NCBI RefSeq assembly: GCF_029714285.1
Contig: NZ_CP121662.1
Coordinates: forward strand, 2,108,001-2,172,000
DNA: 64,000 bases
Direction: 5' to 3'
Origin: Rhizobium sp. CB3090
GTDB lineage: Bacteria > Pseudomonadota > Alphaproteobacteria > Rhizobiales > Rhizobiaceae
The notes under the pieces are model-generated. The model was not told the origin of the DNA, ran no database searches, and worked only from the letters and a program-made list of their open reading frames with translations. Below are positions 7,728-17,525 of the stretch, piece by piece (the stretch's first letter is position 1; each line of letters begins with the position of its first letter). The translations under genes and the position numbers were made by a program.

Positions 7728-8068
7728 CCGTCAAAAACGTAAAGCTACCGGATGCGTTATCAAGGCCCTATTGACCGTAACGAGTTGAAGTCCTTCGATG
7801 TGACATTGTGACAACAATAGCCGATCGAAGGGATCTCGAGTTTCCGGTTCGGGATCCGCGGCAATTATGACATGCGCGATATTTCGGCCACGGGCAGTCT
7901 TGGGGCTAATTTGTTGAGGCGTGTCTTGATCGCAATTTCCCAAAGGCTGGCCACACTGACGAAGCCCTCGGCACCATCAGCAAGTATCCGATGCACGGAA
8001 GGAAACCGCTCGGTTAAGTTTTCTTGAACGAGCGCTAAAATGATGTGCGTATCAAGAAGTAGCCGCAT
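7728..8068 (-). pseudogene. VapC-type PIN toxin gene, broken by internal deletion/frameshift
   Basis: The first part encodes a good PIN-domain start (LLLDTHIILALV with the first acidic residue, then SVASLWEIAIKTRLNKL) but stops after 67 residues at 7865. The second part of the same family (ADPEPETRDPFDRLLLSQC and LQLVTVNRALITHP) continues in another frame from about 7900 down to 7731. Joined, they make a recognisable VapC of about 120 residues that lacks roughly 20 residues between the core helices. A deletion not divisible by three therefore probably removed the third acidic site from the frame. The short product should be inactive. The antitoxin gene ends two bases upstream. Confidence 0.75.
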
Positions 8069-8070
8069 AT

Positions 8071-8331
8071 TTAGGGTAACGGCCTGAGAAGAAAATCTTC
8101 CGGCAGCGGATCATCAAAATCGTCGGCGATAAATCCTGCCGTTCGAACGATCCCTTTGGCTCGAAGATAGGCTTCGCCCGCCTTAAGGTCCAAACCGCCA
8201 TGCTTTTTGTGCGGCACCAGATCAGCAACCGGACGACCATTCCTGGTCACAACGATAACTTCGCCGCCCTCTACTTCGCGGACGAGCTCGGTTAGCTTAT
8301 TCTTCATATCTCGGATGGCTACCGTCTTCAT
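8071..8331 (-). CDS. Phd/YefM-family antitoxin (VapB partner of broken PIN toxin)
   Basis: This 86-residue antitoxin begins MKTVAIRDMKNKLTELVREV and carries GGEVIVVTRNGRPVADLVP, the Phd/YefM DNA-binding and dimerisation fold. Its C-terminal tail should wrap the PIN toxin. The start at 8331 is chosen because an 18-bp palindrome lies just upstream at 8341-8358; a longer frame would run through that site. The gene appears intact although its toxin is disrupted, so it may persist as an orphan repressor or as protection against related toxins. Confidence 0.85.
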   Translation of the reverse strand: MKTVAIRDMKNKLTELVREVEGGEVIVVTRNGRPVADLVPHKKHGGLDLKAGEAYLRAKGIVRTAGFIADDFDDPLPEDFLLRPLP

Positions 8332-8340
8332 GCCTAAAAG

Positions 8341-8358
8341 GTAGCTACATGTAGCCAC
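8341..8358. promoter_or_regulatory. Palindromic operator of the antitoxin gene
   Basis: GTAGCTACATGTAGCCAC is an 18-bp palindrome with one mismatched base pair, centred on CATG, nine bases before the antitoxin start. Type II antitoxins repress their own promoter through such sites, so this is the likely autoregulatory operator. Confidence 0.72.
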
Positions 8359-8417
8359 AAATCAAGAAGCCCGCCATCTCTGACGAGCTTCTATCAATTC
8401 GCTTGGCCTTGCCGCGT

Positions 8418-9920
<1,503 letters not shown>

Positions 9921-11069
9921 TTGAAGCGCTTTCGCAGAATGGGATATTGCGCGGTCCTTGCTACTTCCGCGCTGCTGACGGCGAATGCCGCTCTTGCTGC
10001 TCCGGTCAAGACGATCGAAACGCAGAAGGTCAAGGTCAAGATAGAGACGATCGCAAGTGGACTTAATCACCCCTGGGCCGTCGAAATACTGCCGGACGGC
10101 GCCTACCTCGTGACGGAGCGGCCGGGCCGCATGCGCATCATCCGTGACGGCAAGACGTCCGCTCCGATCACCGGCGTGCCGAATGTCTATGCTCACGGCC
10201 AAGGCGGCCTGCTCGACGTGGCCCTCGATCTAAAATTCGCCGGCAACCGCACCATCTATTTCACAGCTTCCGTTGCTGCAGGAGGCGGCAGCGGAACGGC
10301 AGTCTTTCGCGCGGTCCTGTCGCCGGACGAGCGGCGGCTGACCGATGTGAAGCGCATCTTTCTGATGAACAAGATGTCGCGCGGTGACTTGCAATATGGC
10401 TCGCGTATTGCAATCGCCAAGGACGGCAGCCTGTTCGTCAGCCTGGGTGACCGCTTCGAACAGGATCGCGCCCAGGATTTCCACGACGATGCCGGCTCGA
10501 TCATCCATATCAGGGCCGACGGCAGCATTCCCGCCGACAATCCGTTCAAGGATGGCGTGAAGGCTTTGCCGGAAATCTGGTCCAAGGGACATCGCAATCC
10601 CGAAGGCATTACCTTCGATACCGCCGATGGTAGGCTTTATACAGCTGAACACGGCGCCAGAGGTGGCGATGAGATCAACACTCCGGAGGCGGGCAAAAAT
10701 TACGGCTGGCCGGTCATTTCCTACGGACGCAACTATTCTGGCACCAAGATCGGCGTTGGTACGGCAAAAGCAGGCATGGAGCAGCCGCTCTTCTATTGGG
10801 ACCCGTCGATCGCGCCCGGCGCCATTGCGGTCTATCGCGGCAAGATGTTTCCGGAATGGAAAGGCGATTTTCTCGTCGCCGCGCTGAAATTCGAGCTGCT
10901 GTCTCGTCTCGATCGCAATAGCAGCGGCAAGGTGACCGAACGCGAACGCATGTTCAAGGGTGATTTCGGCCGGCTGCGCGATGTCGTTGTCGCGCCGGAC
11001 GGGGCATTGTTGCTCACGACGGACGAGGATGACGGCGCTCTGCTGCGTGTCTCCAGGGCAGCGGAATAG
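9921..11069 (+). CDS. Periplasmic PQQ-dependent aldose sugar dehydrogenase-like protein
   Basis: This 382-residue protein has the six-bladed beta-propeller of the soluble glucose/aldose dehydrogenase family (GSDH/YliI). A signal peptide (KRFRRMGYCAVLATSALLTANAALA) leads to the periplasm. Family motifs are LNHPWAVEILPDGAYLVTERPGRM, GHRNPEGITFD, AEHGARGGDEIN, GKNYGWPVISYG and a C-terminal GRLRDVVVAPDGALLLTTDE. The TTG start at 9921 is favoured by AGGGAGGAG directly upstream and because it begins the signal peptide; longer in-frame starts add unrelated residues. No PQQ synthesis genes are nearby, so activity depends on genes elsewhere or on supplied cofactor. Confidence 0.85.
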   Translation: MKRFRRMGYCAVLATSALLTANAALAAPVKTIETQKVKVKIETIASGLNHPWAVEILPDGAYLVTERPGRMRIIRDGKTSAPITGVPNVYAHGQGGLLDVALDLKFAGNRTIYFTASVAAGGGSGTAVFRAVLSPDERRLTDVKRIFLMNKMSRGDLQYGSRIAIAKDGSLFVSLGDRFEQDRAQDFHDDAGSIIHIRADGSIPADNPFKDGVKALPEIWSKGHRNPEGITFDTADGRLYTAEHGARGGDEINTPEAGKNYGWPVISYGRNYSGTKIGVGTAKAGMEQPLFYWDPSIAPGAIAVYRGKMFPEWKGDFLVAALKFELLSRLDRNSSGKVTERERMFKGDFGRLRDVVVAPDGALLLTTDEDDGALLRVSRAAE

Positions 11070-11155
11070 GGCCACCGCCCATCGGCCTTTTCGCCTTGCC
11101 CCAAGGAAAAGCAACTGCTAACGGTCAGGCTCTTTCCCCTTTCCGTAGGATGCAG

Positions 11156-12046
11156 ATGACTCGCATACAGGCGAATTTGGTGTTGTTGCTGGCCGCCGCC
11201 ATCTGGGGCGGAGGCTTCGTCGCGCAGTCTACCGCAATGAAGGCGATCGGACCGTTCTGGTTCATCGGCCTGCGCTTCGCCGTCGCCACCATCGTCATCC
11301 TGCCCTTCGTCTGGCTAGAAAACCGCAAGGCCGAGAAGCGCCTGACGCGCCGGAACTGGCTTTCCTTTTTCCTCGTCGGCGTCGCGCTCTTCGGCGGAGC
11401 GGCGACGCAGCAGATCGGGCTTTTGACGACGACCGTCACCAATTCCAGCTTCATCACCGGCCTCTACGTCGTCTTCGTGCCGCTGATCGCCATCGTTTTC
11501 CAGCGCCGGCCGCCGCATTGGATCGTCTGGCCGGCTGCGCTGATGGCGCTCGGCGGGATCTATCTATTGTCCGGCGGCTCCTTTTCGCGGCTGACGGTCG
11601 GCGATTTCCTGACCGTCGTCTGCGCGCTCTTCTGGGCAGCGCAGATCACCCTCGCGGGCTCTTCCGTCAGCGAAACCGGCCGGCCGCTCGGAATCTCCGC
11701 CATGCAATTTGCAGTCACCGCCGTCGCATCCCTGGGAGTCGCCGTGATAGCCGAGCCGATCAGCATCGCCGCGATACAAGGCGCGCTGGGCGAAATCCTC
11801 TATGTCGGCATCTTTTCATCCGGCCTTGCATTTGCGCTGCAGGTCATCGGCCAACGCTACACGACTGCGCCGCAGGCCGCGATCTTCCTCTCTTCGGAGG
11901 CTCTATTCGGTGCCTCGCTGGGCAGTTTGCTGCTCGGTGAAACCATGGGGCCGCTTGGCTACGCCGGCTGCGCGTTGATGTTCGTCGCCATGCTTGCCGT
12001 GGAATTGGTGCCGGAACTCGTCCGGCGGCGCAGCATCGTCGCGTAA
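11156..12046 (+). CDS. DMT-superfamily (EamA) transporter
   Basis: This 296-residue inner-membrane protein has ten predicted helices in two EamA halves (about 5-135 and 145-285). The start LVLLLAAAIWGGGFVAQSTAMKAIGPFWFIGLRF is typical of the family. DMT members usually export amino acids, nucleotides or metabolites; the substrate cannot be told. The start at 11156 uses GTAGGA upstream; ATG at 11150 is an alternative. It follows the sugar dehydrogenase by 86 bp in the same direction and may be cotranscribed. Confidence 0.85.
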   Translation: MTRIQANLVLLLAAAIWGGGFVAQSTAMKAIGPFWFIGLRFAVATIVILPFVWLENRKAEKRLTRRNWLSFFLVGVALFGGAATQQIGLLTTTVTNSSFITGLYVVFVPLIAIVFQRRPPHWIVWPAALMALGGIYLLSGGSFSRLTVGDFLTVVCALFWAAQITLAGSSVSETGRPLGISAMQFAVTAVASLGVAVIAEPISIAAIQGALGEILYVGIFSSGLAFALQVIGQRYTTAPQAAIFLSSEALFGASLGSLLLGETMGPLGYAGCALMFVAMLAVELVPELVRRRSIVA

Positions 12047-12545
12047 AAATTGTTGAAAATACGCGTTATGGCTGTTCTGCGCTGCTCTTAATGAATTTTT
12101 TTCGAATGATCCGAAAGATGGATTTTGGCTATATCATTTGGGAAAATTTCGCCAAAATTATATCGCAAACGATACAAAAACCTTAGAAACTCATTCTCCG
12201 CGTGGGAAAATTTGCGATTCGCGCTAACACACTTGCATTACGGCGGTGTGCTCCCCGGAACACGTTAAAAAACTTTTGCTTGCCAATTCCCGATAAACAC
12301 AGCACTCTCAGCGCTGTTCGGGCATTTTTAGAGCATGGGAAGTCCTTAATAAAGTTGCGCGCCGGAAACGCTAAATTATTCCGGTCAGCTTGGTTGAGAA
12401 ACGATGCGCGAATTCGCTTCGAAACCACGCCGAGGTATAGGGGACCTTTTCCTTCAAATTGCGAGAACTGCCTGCAAGCGCCCGCAAGGGCAATACAGCA
12501 ATGCTGCCCGTGTGGATGGTGGGCAGAGAGAAAAGGACCTGAGGC
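12047..12545. other. Long AT-richer leader/promoter region before the cold-shock gene
   Basis: About 500 bp, clearly richer in A and T than the flanking genes, separates the transporter from the cold-shock gene. Longer reading frames on both strands have no family features. Such spacing is common for csp genes, whose mRNAs carry a long structured 5' leader, and a transcript may begin well upstream of 12546. I could not identify one dominant hairpin by eye. Confidence 0.5.
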
Positions 12546-12761
12546 ATGGCCGAGACTGGCACTGTAAAGTTTTTCAATACCGATAAGGGCTTCGGTTTCA
12601 TCAAACCGGACAAGGGTGGCGCAGACATCTTTGTACACATTTCCGCAGTACAGGCTTCTGGTCTGGCAGGATTGTCGGAAAACCAGAAGGTGAGCTTCGA
12701 CACGGAACCGGATCGCCGCGGCAAGGGACCGAAGGCTGTCAATCTTCAGATTGCCGGCTGA
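12546..12761 (+). CDS. CspA-family cold-shock protein
   Basis: This 71-residue single cold-shock domain binds single-stranded RNA and DNA and acts as an RNA chaperone. RNP1 is KGFGFI (about 14-19) and RNP2 is DIFVHIS (about 28-34). The GTVKFFNTDKGFGFI start and the five-strand barrel length fit the family. AAAGGACCTGAGGC precedes the ATG. The long untranslated region upstream suggests post-transcriptional control. Rhizobia carry several csp paralogues, so I give no specific symbol. Confidence 0.95.
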   Translation: MAETGTVKFFNTDKGFGFIKPDKGGADIFVHISAVQASGLAGLSENQKVSFDTEPDRRGKGPKAVNLQIAG

Positions 12762-12792
12762 GAACGCCTTACGGCTTTCATTCGAGTTGAAG

Positions 12793-12814
12793 CCCGGCAG
12801 TGATGCCGGGTTTT
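12793..12814 (+). terminator. Intrinsic terminator after the cold-shock gene
   Basis: CCCGGCA pairs with TGCCGGG around GTGA and is followed by TTTT. It closes the monocistronic cold-shock transcript. Confidence 0.85.
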
Positions 12815-12909
12815 GTCATTCAGTCTGCATTCAGCTTGGCGTGTCTAGTGTGCCCTCTATATAAGATTGGGAATTACGGTCTTCCCGGTTCCCCTTAGAG
12901 GACAGACTC

Positions 12910-13341
12910 ATGAACATGCTCGGCAAATCCATCCTTATGTCCGCCATGGCTGCAGCCCTGACGCTGACATCCATTTCCACCGCTGCGGCCGATGACCGCT
13001 GGCACCATCACAATGGAGAGGGTTGGGCGATTGGCGCTGCCGGCCTCGCCACCGGCCTCATCGTCGGCTCGGCTATTGCCAGCCAACCGCGTTATGTCGA
13101 ACCGGATCCAGTCTATGTCGATCCGGACTATGCGCCGCCCCCGCCCTACTATTATCGTGCCCCGCCGCGCCGCGTCTATGTCGAGCGTGACGTCAGCTAT
13201 TATGCGCCGCAGCCCGTCGGCTTGCGTCCCTGGTCGTCCCAGTGGATGCGCTATTGCTACGATCGCTACAGCAGCTTTGACGGCCGCAGCGGCACCTATC
13301 TCGGCTATGATGGCATGCGCCACTTCTGCACAGCCGACTAA
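12910..13341 (+). CDS. BA14K-family secreted protein
   Basis: This 143-residue protein has a signal peptide (about 1-27, ending STAAA), a glycine-rich hydrophobic segment (GWAIGAAGLATGLIVGSAIA) that may anchor it, a proline/tyrosine-rich linker (PPPPYYYRAPP), and a C-terminal BA14K domain (QWMRYCYDRYSSFDGRSGTYLGYDGMRHFC). The family is named after the Brucella 14-kDa immunoreactive protein, reported to have lectin-like activity and an envelope role. It is alone, with its own terminator. Confidence 0.87.
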   Translation: MNMLGKSILMSAMAAALTLTSISTAAADDRWHHHNGEGWAIGAAGLATGLIVGSAIASQPRYVEPDPVYVDPDYAPPPPYYYRAPPRRVYVERDVSYYAPQPVGLRPWSSQWMRYCYDRYSSFDGRSGTYLGYDGMRHFCTAD

Positions 13342-13370
13342 TCCCTGCGCAAGCTGATGTCTTGAAAGGA

Positions 13371-13396
13371 AGCGCCGCCATCGAGCGGCGCTTTTG
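13371..13396 (+). terminator. Intrinsic terminator after the BA14K gene
   Basis: AGCGCCGC pairs with GCGGCGCT around CATCGA, followed by TTTTG. It lies just before the inverted RIME-type repeat. Confidence 0.8.
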
Positions 13397-13407
13397 TTTG
13401 GGCTTCG

Positions 13408-13507
13408 GAGCGGCTCAGCGTTTTACGGAATCGCTTTCCCGCTCTATCCCTTTGCTTTACGCATTCCGGACGGAAAGCCGCTGCGCACTTTTCCCGGAAT
13501 TGCTTCA
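13408..13507 (-). repeat. RIME-type intergenic repeat, copy 2 (inverted)
   Basis: Reverse-complement copy of the element at 3086-3187 and 39959-40059, with the same central block and outer hairpin. Read on the minus strand it begins TGAAGCAATTCC, and this TGA is the stop codon of the metallo-hydrolase gene. The repeat therefore starts exactly at the gene's end. Confidence 0.8.
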
Positions 13508-14149
13508 AAGCCCACGCAGGAAAGGATTGGTGCGGCGCTCCTCGCCAATCTGGCCGCCAGGGCCATGGCCGCAGATGAAGCCGACATCATCGCCCAAGGG
13601 AAATACCTTGTCGCGGATCGAATCCAAAAGCTGCTGGTGATTGCCGCCCGGCAGGTCGGTGCGGCCGATCGAACCGTGAAACAACACGTCGCCGACATGG
13701 GCGAACTTCTGCTTTCTGTTGAAATAGATGACATGGCCCGGTGCGTGGCCGGGACAATGAAAGACTTCGAACTCATGCTCGCCGAAGGAAACCTTGTCAC
13801 CGTCTTTCAGGAACCGATCCGGCAGCACGTTGCGAACGCCCTCGATGTTGAACATCTTGCTCTTCGCCTCGATATCCTGCAGCAGCGGGCGATCGTCCTC
13901 ATGCGGGCCGATAACCTCCAGCCCCAGCGCCTCCCGAAGTTCGTCGGCTCCGCCGGCATGGTCGATGTGGCCGTGCGTCAGCCAGATCGCCTTCAGCACG
14001 ATGCCATTTTCGCGCACCGTCTGCAGGATGACGTCCACATCGCCGCCGGGATCCACCACGACTCCTTCCTTCGTCTCCGGATCGAACAGGATGGTGCAGT
14101 TCTGTTCGAAGGGTGTCACCGGAATGATGCCGGCCTGGAGCATGCCCAT
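13505..14149 (-). CDS. MBL-fold metallo-hydrolase (glyoxalase II-like, YcbL type)
   Basis: This 214-residue metallo-beta-lactamase-fold hydrolase carries the binuclear metal motif THGHIDHAGG (His59, His61, Asp63, His64), then CPGHAPGH, VGDVLFHGSIGRTDLPGG and a C-terminal CGHGPG histidine. This order fits the small type II glyoxalase-like YcbL group, thioester hydrolases of uncertain physiological substrate. The start at 14149 is chosen for GAGGCG six bases upstream; ATG at 14176 would add nine residues. The stop codon is shared with the edge of a RIME-type repeat. Confidence 0.85.
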   Translation of the reverse strand: MGMLQAGIIPVTPFEQNCTILFDPETKEGVVVDPGGDVDVILQTVRENGIVLKAIWLTHGHIDHAGGADELREALGLEVIGPHEDDRPLLQDIEAKSKMFNIEGVRNVLPDRFLKDGDKVSFGEHEFEVFHCPGHAPGHVIYFNRKQKFAHVGDVLFHGSIGRTDLPGGNHQQLLDSIRDKVFPLGDDVGFICGHGPGGQIGEERRTNPFLRGL

Positions 14150-14316
14150 GGGAAGCGCCTCGTCTGTTGAATGCATATCTCGCCGATATAATCGCAAACA
14201 TCGGGCAAAACAGCCCCTCCTCCCGGAAAACGTCAAGACTGCCGGACGGCACGGCGGAACACTCCGTCTTTGCGGGCGTTTGCACAAGTAGGCTGCCAAA
14301 GCAGAGGAGAAAGCCA

Positions 14317-14934
14317 ATGTTCGCAAAGAGAAACTTGCTGCTGATGGGCCTTGTGCTCCTGGGCAGTGCAGGGTTCGCGCAAGCGCAGATGTCCGCGACA
14401 ACCGCGACCGATCTCGACGTCCGCACGGGCCCTGGTCCGCAGTACCCGAGTGTAGGCATGGCAACCCGCGGCTCTGAAGCGACCCTCGACGGCTGCATAC
14501 AAGGCAGTAGCTGGTGCCGCATCGATGTCAATGGCATGCGCGGCTGGGTAGACGCCGAGGCTTTGAGCGTCGAACAGAACGGCACTCCGGTCGTCGTGGA
14601 AGAGCACTACAGTCAGCTCGGCGTGCCAACGATCACCTATAGCGAAACCGATCAGACGACGACGGGCAGCGTTTCCCCATCACCGGACGACGAACTGATC
14701 GGTCCGGTCAGTGAGGTCGACGCCGTCACCCCGCCGGCCGAAGTCCGCACCTACATCACCCAGAACCGGGTCAATACCGTGCGACTGCGCGGCAATGTCG
14801 TGGTCGGCGCCACCCTGCCGCAAAGCGTCGTCATTCACCGTATTCCGGATTATCAATACAGCTACGTGGAAGTTAACCGTCAGCCGGTGCTAGTCGATCC
14901 GAATACCCGCCGCATCGTCTACGTGTATCAATGA
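14317..14934 (+). CDS. Secreted SH3-domain / DUF1236-type protein
   Basis: This 205-residue protein has a signal peptide (MFAKRNLLLMGLVLLGSAGFAQA), a bacterial SH3 domain (about 27-85: TDLDVRTGPGPQYPSVG, then RIDVNGMRGWVDAEAL), an acidic linker, and a C-terminal DUF1236-like part (VRTYITQNRVNTVRLRGNVVVGATLP and RRIVYVY). Such proteins are envelope-located in Rhizobiales and may bind peptidoglycan; the exact role is unknown. GAGGAGA precedes the ATG. It ends against a terminator shared with ilvE. Confidence 0.82.
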   Translation: MFAKRNLLLMGLVLLGSAGFAQAQMSATTATDLDVRTGPGPQYPSVGMATRGSEATLDGCIQGSSWCRIDVNGMRGWVDAEALSVEQNGTPVVVEEHYSQLGVPTITYSETDQTTTGSVSPSPDDELIGPVSEVDAVTPPAEVRTYITQNRVNTVRLRGNVVVGATLPQSVVIHRIPDYQYSYVEVNRQPVLVDPNTRRIVYVYQ

Positions 14935-15036
14935 TTCGTCACGTCCAAGCGGCAGTTCGTCGACTTTTCGGCGGCCAAAAGGCCGCGAGAGGTTGGCGCA
15001 GTTTTCAGCCGGAAAAGACGAAGCACGAACATAATT

Positions 15037-15069
15037 AAAGCCGGGCGCCAAAAAGCACCCGGCTTTTTT
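15037..15069. terminator. Bidirectional terminator between SH3 gene and ilvE
   Basis: AAAGCCGGG pairs with CCCGGCTTT, with a T run on the plus strand and an A-rich (T on minus) flank on the other side. It lies between two convergent genes and can stop both transcripts. Confidence 0.85.
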
Positions 15070-15087
15070 AGAGCATGCTGCGAAGCC

Positions 15088-15978
15088 TTATGCGGCAGCA
15101 GCCGCGGTCGGATAAACTTCCTTCATGTAGTCGTTCATCAGCGTTTCGCTGATCGATGCCGGCGTGAAACGGTAAGGTCCGATTTCCGAAACCGGCGTCA
15201 CTTCCGCCGCCGATCCCGTCAGGAAGCATTCGTTGAAATCGGACAATTCTTCCGGCAGGATCGCCCGCTCGACAACCTGCAATCCGCGACGTTTGGCGAG
15301 TTCGATCACCGTCTGGCGCGTGATGCCGTTCAGGAAGCAATCCGGTGTCGGTGTATGGATGACATCGTCCTTGACGAAAAAGATATTGGCGCCCGTCGCT
15401 TCCGCGACCTGATCGCGGTAGTCGAGCATCATCGCATCGGCATAGCCCTTGGCTTCAGCCGCATGCTTTGAAATGGTGCAGATCATGTAGAGACCGGCGG
15501 CCTTCGCGGCACAAGGCGCGGTCTTCGGATCGGGACGACGATATTCCGCAATGTCGAGGCGGATGCCCTTCAGCTTTTCGGCCGGATTGAAATAGCTGCC
15601 CCATTGCCAGATCGCGATCGCTACATTGATGCGGTTGTTCTGGGCGGACACGCCCATCATCTCGCTGCCGCGCCAGGCGATCGGGCGCACATAGGCTTCG
15701 GAAAAGCCCTGACGCTTCAACATTTCGATCGTCGCCGCATCCAGCTCGGCAACGCTATAGGGAATTTTGAAACCGAGAATGTCGGCGGACTTATGAAGAC
15801 GCTGATTATGCTCCGTCAGCTTGAAGACCCGGCCGCCATAGGCGCGCGCGCCCTCGAAGACTGCGCTCGCATAATGCAAACCATGGGTCAGCACATGAAT
15901 CTTAGCGTCCTTCCAAGGAACGAATGCCCCGTTGAACCAGATCTCCCCATCCAGTTGATCAAAAGGAACCGATGCCAT
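15088..15978 (-). CDS. ilvE: Branched-chain amino acid aminotransferase
   Basis: This is a fold-type IV PLP enzyme of 296 residues that performs the last step of valine, leucine and isoleucine synthesis and the first step of their breakdown. The PLP lysine is Lys159 in CAAKAAGLYM. Other family marks are HGLHYASAVFEGARAY (32-47), VRPIAWRG (98-104), and EATGANIFFVKDDVIHTP with the PLP-contacting Glu. The start MASVPFDQLDGEIWFNG follows GGAGAAG. It is divergent from the marR gene. Confidence 0.94.
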   Translation of the reverse strand: MASVPFDQLDGEIWFNGAFVPWKDAKIHVLTHGLHYASAVFEGARAYGGRVFKLTEHNQRLHKSADILGFKIPYSVAELDAATIEMLKRQGFSEAYVRPIAWRGSEMMGVSAQNNRINVAIAIWQWGSYFNPAEKLKGIRLDIAEYRRPDPKTAPCAAKAAGLYMICTISKHAAEAKGYADAMMLDYRDQVAEATGANIFFVKDDVIHTPTPDCFLNGITRQTVIELAKRRGLQVVERAILPEELSDFNECFLTGSAAEVTPVSEIGPYRFTPASISETLMNDYMKEVYPTAAAAA

Positions 15979-16233
15979 CTTGCTTCTCCTCCGGCGCCCG
16001 GACGCCATGACTGTTGATTGTTGTCCCCATTCCGCATTATCCACGATGGAAGTGGGGAAAATATGAGACGTGTTGGAGTTTTGCGCAGCCGGGCTTAGTT
16101 TCCAAATATGGCCATATCCGTCCGGGCGGCGCAAGATCGGCGAAAACTAGCAGCGGCGTAAAAATACGTCACCGAAGCTGACATATTTTGCGTAAGTTCC
16201 CGATTGCCCCAAAATAGGAAAGGAAATGCCAAG

Positions 16234-16710
16234 GTGCCACGACAGACGAGCCAAAAAGCAGCAAAACCGGAGCTGCTGGCGACGCCGATGGAGAATGCGG
16301 GGATCATCGATTTCGAGATCATCGAGCTGCTTTTCTTTGCCTATCGGGACTTCGTGTCCGATCCCGACCAGATTCTGGACAAGAGCGGGTTCGGTCGCGC
16401 CCATCACCGCGTCGTTCATTTCGTTAACCGCGAACCCGGCATGACGGTTGCGGACCTGTTGGAAACATTGAAGATCACGAAACAGAGTTTGGCGCGGGTT
16501 CTCAAACAATTGATCGATTCAGGGTATATTCATCAGGTGACCGGGCCCGAGGATCGTCGGCAGCGTAAGCTCTACCCCACACAAGCGGGTCGCGATTTGG
16601 CATTGGCACTGGCCGAGCCGCAATCGCGCCGTATTGAACGGGCATTCGAAGGCGCGTCCGATGCGACACGCGAAAGTGTCAAACGGTTCCTGAGGGGAAT
16701 GCAGGACTGA
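16234..16710 (+). CDS. petP: MarR-family regulator (PetP-like)
   Basis: A winged-helix MarR protein of about 158 residues: an N-terminal dimerisation helix (NAGIIDFEIIELLFFAYRDFV), recognition region (MTVADLLETLKITKQSLARVLKQL) and wing (GPEDRRQRKLYPTQAG). GTG at 16234 after AGGAAAGGAAATGCCAAG is the preferred start; a TTG at 16204 is possible. MarR genes directly before an OmpR-type regulator are annotated petP/petR in Rhodobacter and Sinorhizobium. The symbol is by context and remembered synteny, and a direct role in bc1 expression here is not shown. Confidence 0.75.
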   Translation: MPRQTSQKAAKPELLATPMENAGIIDFEIIELLFFAYRDFVSDPDQILDKSGFGRAHHRVVHFVNREPGMTVADLLETLKITKQSLARVLKQLIDSGYIHQVTGPEDRRQRKLYPTQAGRDLALALAEPQSRRIERAFEGASDATRESVKRFLRGMQD

Positions 16711-16798
16711 GCTATGGTCTCGAACCGAAGAGCCGCAAAGCAGGTTTTTGGATAAGACCATCTCAATCGAACGGATAAACAAGATCGAGACGGATTGA

Positions 16799-17500
16799 AT
16801 GACGACAAAGACAGCAATTTCGGACGATGCAGCGCACCTTCTGGTCGTGGATGACGACACGCGTATCCGCGCCCTTCTCAACCGCTATCTCATGGAAAAG
16901 GGATTCCGGGTGACGGCCGCCGCCGATGGCGCCGAGGCCCGCCGCAAGCTCGAAGGGCTGGATTTCGACCTGATCATCATGGACGTGATGATGCCCGGCG
17001 AATCCGGAATCTCGCTGACGGCAAGCCTCCGCGCCATCAAGAACATTCCGATCATCATGCTGACCGCCCTTGCCGAGTCCGAAGCCCGTATCGCCGGATT
17101 GGAAGCCGGCGCCGACGACTATCTGCCGAAGCCTTTCGACCCGCGCGAACTCGTACTGCGCATCAACAATATCCTGCGCCGCAACGCACCGGCCGATGCG
17201 CCGAAGATCGAACAGGTGATGTTCGGCCCCTATACCTTCTCGCTGACCCGCAAGGAGCTGAAGAAGGCCTCCGAGCTCATCCGACTGACCGACCGGGAGC
17301 AGGAAATCATGCTGCTCTTCGCCAAGCGCGCCGGTGACACGATTCCCCGCCACGAGCTGATCGGCACCGACGCCGAAGTCGGCGAGCGCACCATAGACGT
17401 GCAGATCAACCGCCTGCGCCGCAAGATCGAGGACGATCCGGCCAACCCTGTCTGGCTGCAGACGGTGCGCGGCATCGGCTATCGGCTGAGCATAGATTGA
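16799..17500 (+). CDS. petR: OmpR-family response regulator (PetR-like)
   Basis: This 233-residue two-component regulator has a receiver domain (about 13-127) with acidic pocket Asp18/Asp19, phosphoacceptor Asp62 (IIMDVMMP), and the conserved Lys in YLPKPFDPREL. A C-terminal OmpR winged helix follows (about 140-232: RLTDREQEIMLLFAKRAGDTIPRHEL and RTIDVQINRLRRKIEDDP). It sits 88 bp after the marR gene and 25 bp before the kinase gene, which is probably its partner. The PetR name is by homology of layout; targets are not visible. Confidence 0.88.
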   Translation: MTTKTAISDDAAHLLVVDDDTRIRALLNRYLMEKGFRVTAAADGAEARRKLEGLDFDLIIMDVMMPGESGISLTASLRAIKNIPIIMLTALAESEARIAGLEAGADDYLPKPFDPRELVLRINNILRRNAPADAPKIEQVMFGPYTFSLTRKELKKASELIRLTDREQEIMLLFAKRAGDTIPRHELIGTDAEVGERTIDVQINRLRRKIEDDPANPVWLQTVRGIGYRLSID

Positions 17501-17525
17501 TATCAATTCCCTGGGATCAGCGGCG

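Noticed and set aside
12183..12638. Minus-strand frame of 151 codons overlapping the cold-shock gene
   Set aside because: It overlaps the cold-shock coding sequence, has no ribosome site I can see and no family similarity.
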